This document shows, piece by piece, positions 60,171 to 64,000 of a stretch of 64,000 nt of DNA. The DNA is from Apostichopus japonicus (Eukaryota; Echinodermata; Holothuroidea; Aspidochirotida; Stichopodidae). The stretch lies in assembly GCF_037975245.1 (NCBI RefSeq), contig NC_092565.1, positions 13,421,499 through 13,485,498 on the forward strand, given 5' to 3'. Position numbers and translations under genes: made by a program. Position 1 is the first letter of the stretch, and each line of letters begins with the position of its first letter. The notes beneath the pieces were generated by a model that did not search any database, had not been told where the DNA came from, and saw nothing but the letters and a program-made list of their open reading frames with translations.

Positions 60171-63100
60171 CAATGGTACAACCAAGTTGAAAGTGACCAT
60201 ATTTTATGTAAAAATTCCTCAAGTCTTAACTTATGTCTCCCAGTGTGGTGTTCCATAGAAACTCTATTTGTCTGTTTGTCCTGTGTGTAGATACAAACGA
60301 CGTGAAAACCTTGAAAAAGAGTGTACTATTGTATTAAAAATATCTCAAATCGTTATGTATATGTTTTCGTACAAACTTGTATTCATTTATTTGTGTCCCT
60401 CTGTCATTTTTAATAAGTTGTAAAAATATTGCCTTAACCTCTATTTCTATATTTCATAATAGGTTTTTGTATTTTATGTGACTGAATTGGAATTTGTACT
60501 AAGAAAGTCCGAAAAGAAGGCATCAGTTGTCACTTATAACACATATTTTGCTATCAAGAAGATTGAGTTTATCTAAATGATATTTGCTAACGAATGTACA
60601 TATTTTCGCATCAAAGTTGCGATGAGTCGATTAAATTTTCTCAGAATAGCAGAATGCATTAGGACAAACAACCCTATTGCTGCCATGTAGTACAAAGATT
60701 GCTATAAATCTTAGGTCAGCATCTAACTCGCTTTTAAATGTGTTGACTTTTCATTCTTGATATAACATTGTGACTTTATAGTAACATTTATAGCTACTGC
60801 TTTGTCAACATCATGGTGTCACTTACTAAAGAAACCCACATGAATCTGCCAACTGATACAAAACAGAGGAAGGTGAGGGGAGACATGGCAAACCAGTGTC
60901 TGGTAGGCCACATATGGACTACCGGTACTTACCAATTATTGAAGAAAAAAGTATCAGTGCTGATTCGTTTTTAGTTTTGACAATCACTATTCAAATTTAA
61001 ATATCAATTTTATGTAGACAGGCTCATCAAAGCACAACAGCATACATCCTAACTGACCTAAAGATGTAAAGTGATTATGATGACCAGACCCTGCTAAACC
61101 CCCATTTAAACTCAAAATAAAATTGCTTTATTATGCAGCTGGGTATAGGTTGGCCAGCCTTGCCTTGAAGCTGCATATGTAGATGACAGCTTCTTATATT
61201 ATTAAGTTGGTAGGGTGTGTTTGTTTTTAACATTTCTCTTGACTTGTTGTAAAAAAATACTAACAAACAAAATAACAACATGGAAAATATAAATATTTGG
61301 TTTTCTTTCATTGTTGTTTTCATCTTATATACATTATTATACATATTTGAAATAAAAATACAATGTAAAAAGTTTATTTCCTGTTATCAGTTTTTCTTTG
61401 TAATAATTTTGCATTACATAAGCTGTACATCTTCCAAATCAGTACTATTCATACCTTTCAAAATGGGTGGCATCAAAATTAATTCTGCCCTTTCACACCA
61501 TGCTGTTAGATTTGGGAATGTAATAACCTGGACTGGGTAGTTAATCTGTCAACCAAAAAAAACATTTTTCAGTGACATTAAACAGACTATCAGACATAGG
61601 CATATTGGTACTCATTCAATATTTCATGAATGCAAATCCATGACATGTAGCCTGGAAGTTATGTCATCCAATGGCTCAAACTTTCATAACTTACCCTTGG
61701 GGTCATCTTGACACTGAGGGTCCTGGTTCAACGCTAAGCCCCTTCTGGTACCCCTTTGAAGGTTACCATACTGATATGGGTACCTCCGTGTCTCCTGTAG
61801 CCGACTACCACAATGTACTTCAGAAAGTGGGGGTTGTACAAAGGGGGACTGATCTGCTGTAGACTCTTATTCTGGTCTATATTTTAAGTTTCATCAGTAG
61901 TAATATTAAACTAATCAAGAAATATGTCTCATGAGAAATAATGTCTTAAAGAGTCTTGCTTATGAACAGAGACCACCTGTGAACCAAGACCGGACTAAGA
62001 CCTTGAGAGAACTAATGTCTGCATACATCTTAACTCTTGAAGTTAACTACTATCAGTCAGCTAGTATTAATCATTCATAAATAATGTCTTAAAGAGTCTG
62101 GCTTATGGACAGACACCACCTGTGAACCAAGAGCGAACTAAGACCTTGAGAGAACTAATGACTGCATACATCATAACTCTTGAAGTTAACTACCATCACT
62201 CAGCTAGTATTAATCATTCATAAATCATTCAGTCCATCTGGAGAGGCTTGTCCAGTACTACTTAAGGAGGAGTTAATAGATGAAGGCCTGGCTACCAGGC
62301 TAGCTTACAGTGATCTCAATATTGCTGTCTGGTCAGCTGATACTGTGCATTCATAACAGAGATTATAGCATATCTGGAGAGACTTTACGCTTCCTACAGA
62401 TGAGTCATACATTGAAGGCATGTCAGCATTCAACCGCCATTTACAAAACTGGCTATCATCACGATAATGGTCGGAAAGTAATGAGCATTACAAATAATTT
62501 AGCCTTTCTGTGATGAAGACCTACGATTCATGGTTATATTTCACCTCATCTGCCCTCAACAGACGTAGCAAAAAGTGGCTGTAGTGGTTGGCTAATATTA
62601 AGCATTATTGGTGATTCTGCACCCTCTGACAAGAGTCAAGTATTCCATTCCACTAAAACCATGCAGTTTGTCGGACTTGTACCAGAGCCAATACGAGAGA
62701 CATTGGAAATGTCGAGATTCAGCTGGAATTCAATGCCACAGGCAATGAATGACATCACATAAATAGATCTTGGAAGTAGTCATCAAATTCCTCATCCCTG
62801 TTGGAATGATGAAAATAGATAGGATATATTTCACTGCATAAAACAGTCGGAGGAATAATAAGATGGTAACGTTTGTTCCTCACTGTCCCCCTATACCCAA
62901 CCCCTGCCCCCCCCCCCCTCCAAAATATTGAATAAGCTTAGAGAAATGAAACTACCTAGCCCACTCTTTGGAAGGGAATGTAAATCCTCCCCATGATGTA
63001 AGAGCATCAAATCACTGTTGGAAACATTCACTTAAGTAACACCCAATTACTTGCCAAGAGAGTTGGGACATTCTCTAACGAACATTCACACTACAGCTTG

Positions 63101-64000
63101 CCGTGTTTGAAATTCAACTTTTCCCTCCACAAAAACAGACACCGAGTGAAGAGATAACTCTATGCAACTTTTTTTGGACAAATCTATGTATGTAAGTAAC
63201 TTTTCGTCCCCTACCTGGATTAGCCCCAGGATTAATTAGATGGAGATACATGGGCTTGGGACTGGAGGTGACCATTTGTGTAATAAGATGCAACCTAATA
63301 GGTTAATGACATTCCTAGCATCAAAAGGGAGAATACGATGAAGGAAAACATACTTTGACTTTTCCTCTGTGACAGCTGCTGGACCTTTCCAGATGTCTTC
63401 AGAACTTGCAGCTTCAAGTTGAAATAAAATAAAGATCAATATAACCCACAAGCTCCAGCTAACGTGTTTGTTAGTTCTTCAACAATTTATAATATTTGTC
63501 CCATGCACAAACACAGCAAATAGTAAAAGATGTTCTTATGCTTTGAGCAAACAGGTGAATGACTTAAGATATAAAAAATTGATGCTAATAGTATCCTAAA
63601 ATTAACCTCTAAAAGTAATTACCAATTGTGCTGCATTGTGTTTCAATCATTTTTTTTAATTTCTCAACAATTATTACCAACTAAAAATCTGAGGTCTATA
63701 AATCAAAATAGCTGAACTGCCAATAATAAACAAAGCGATCACATTTAATTTCATAGAAGAAACCCAGGAGCTCAACCAAACAAAACCATTTTACAAAAGG
63801 CCATCCATTTAAAAGGAGATGCAGGTTTTTTTTTTCCTTTTTTTTTATCTTTGATAAATTTGCAAACAGACTGTAATAACTTTTCTTATGTCTGTACTTT
63901 CTTGGTCACACTTTTCAACATAAATGTCTATGCACTATGTAATTTTGTTATAACAAATACATCCAATAAGAGTTATTAAGTCAATTCGAAAAAAACATAG
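60171..64000. other. 3' flank of SPEF1
   Basis: No supported gene. ATTAAA at 60333-60338 is a possible SPEF1 polyadenylation signal and AATAAA occurs near 61114. A 143-bp tandem duplication lies at 61936-62221 and poly-C and poly-T runs near 62.9 and 63.8 kb. One doubtful minus-strand exon lies at about 63350-63420. Confidence 0.6.
61936..62221. repeat. Two-copy tandem duplication, 143-bp unit
   Basis: AAATAATGTCTTAAAGAGTC begins at 61936 and 62079. The copies share ACCACCTGTGAACCAAGA, CTAAGACCTTGAGAGAACTA and CAGCTAGTATTAATCATTC with about 8% differences. Confidence 0.93.

Overview
The window is eukaryotic nuclear DNA from an animal. It is AT-rich and carries three split genes with standard GT-AG introns of roughly 0.1 to 5.3 kb, separated by repeat-dense non-coding DNA. 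A sperm-flagellar/ciliary gene (SPEF1), a full NUP107 gene, tRNA-derived repeat modules, hAT and TTAA-type elements and a LINE tail point to a marine invertebrate. I lean towards an echinoderm, possibly a sea cucumber, but only on general impression; the species is not established.

Layout. 1-6595: AT-rich DNA with a few tandem duplications and no supported gene. 6618-20666 (+): a divergent cytochrome P450 in nine in-frame exons. It keeps the heme-thiolate cysteine and the ExxR motif but lacks the oxygen-activating acid-alcohol pair of helix I. 20667-34328: a 13.7 kb repeat-rich intergenic region. It holds a 20-bp minisatellite, a hAT element nested in another hAT element, a three-copy array of a ~590-bp repeat, a six-copy array of a 160-bp tRNA-like repeat, a duplicated transposon-end segment and a LINE 3' end. 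34329-51364 (minus strand, with tentative N-terminal exons to 52310): NUP107, a nuclear pore Y-complex subunit, 22 phase-checked exons. 52311-55693: the interval between the divergently transcribed NUP107 and SPEF1, with an inverted-repeat element at 53.2-53.7 kb. 55694-60170 (+): SPEF1/CLAMP, seven exons, 254 residues. 60171-64000: downstream repeats and one doubtful minus-strand exon.

The P450 and NUP107 genes are tail to tail; NUP107 and SPEF1 are head to head. The three products are functionally unrelated (heme enzyme, nuclear pore scaffold, ciliary microtubule binder), as is usual for animal synteny. Exon boundaries were set by requiring GT/AG signals, phase continuity and family similarity known from memory. 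No alignment or database search was run.

The points most worth a second look are the P450 with a rebuilt helix I, the 590-bp repeat whose copies differ mostly at synonymous positions of one minus-strand frame, the tandem tRNA-like array, a dispersed repeat with a hammerhead-like core, and two 367-bp TTAA-flanked elements bracketing a NUP107 exon, one of them starting 8 nt past a splice donor.
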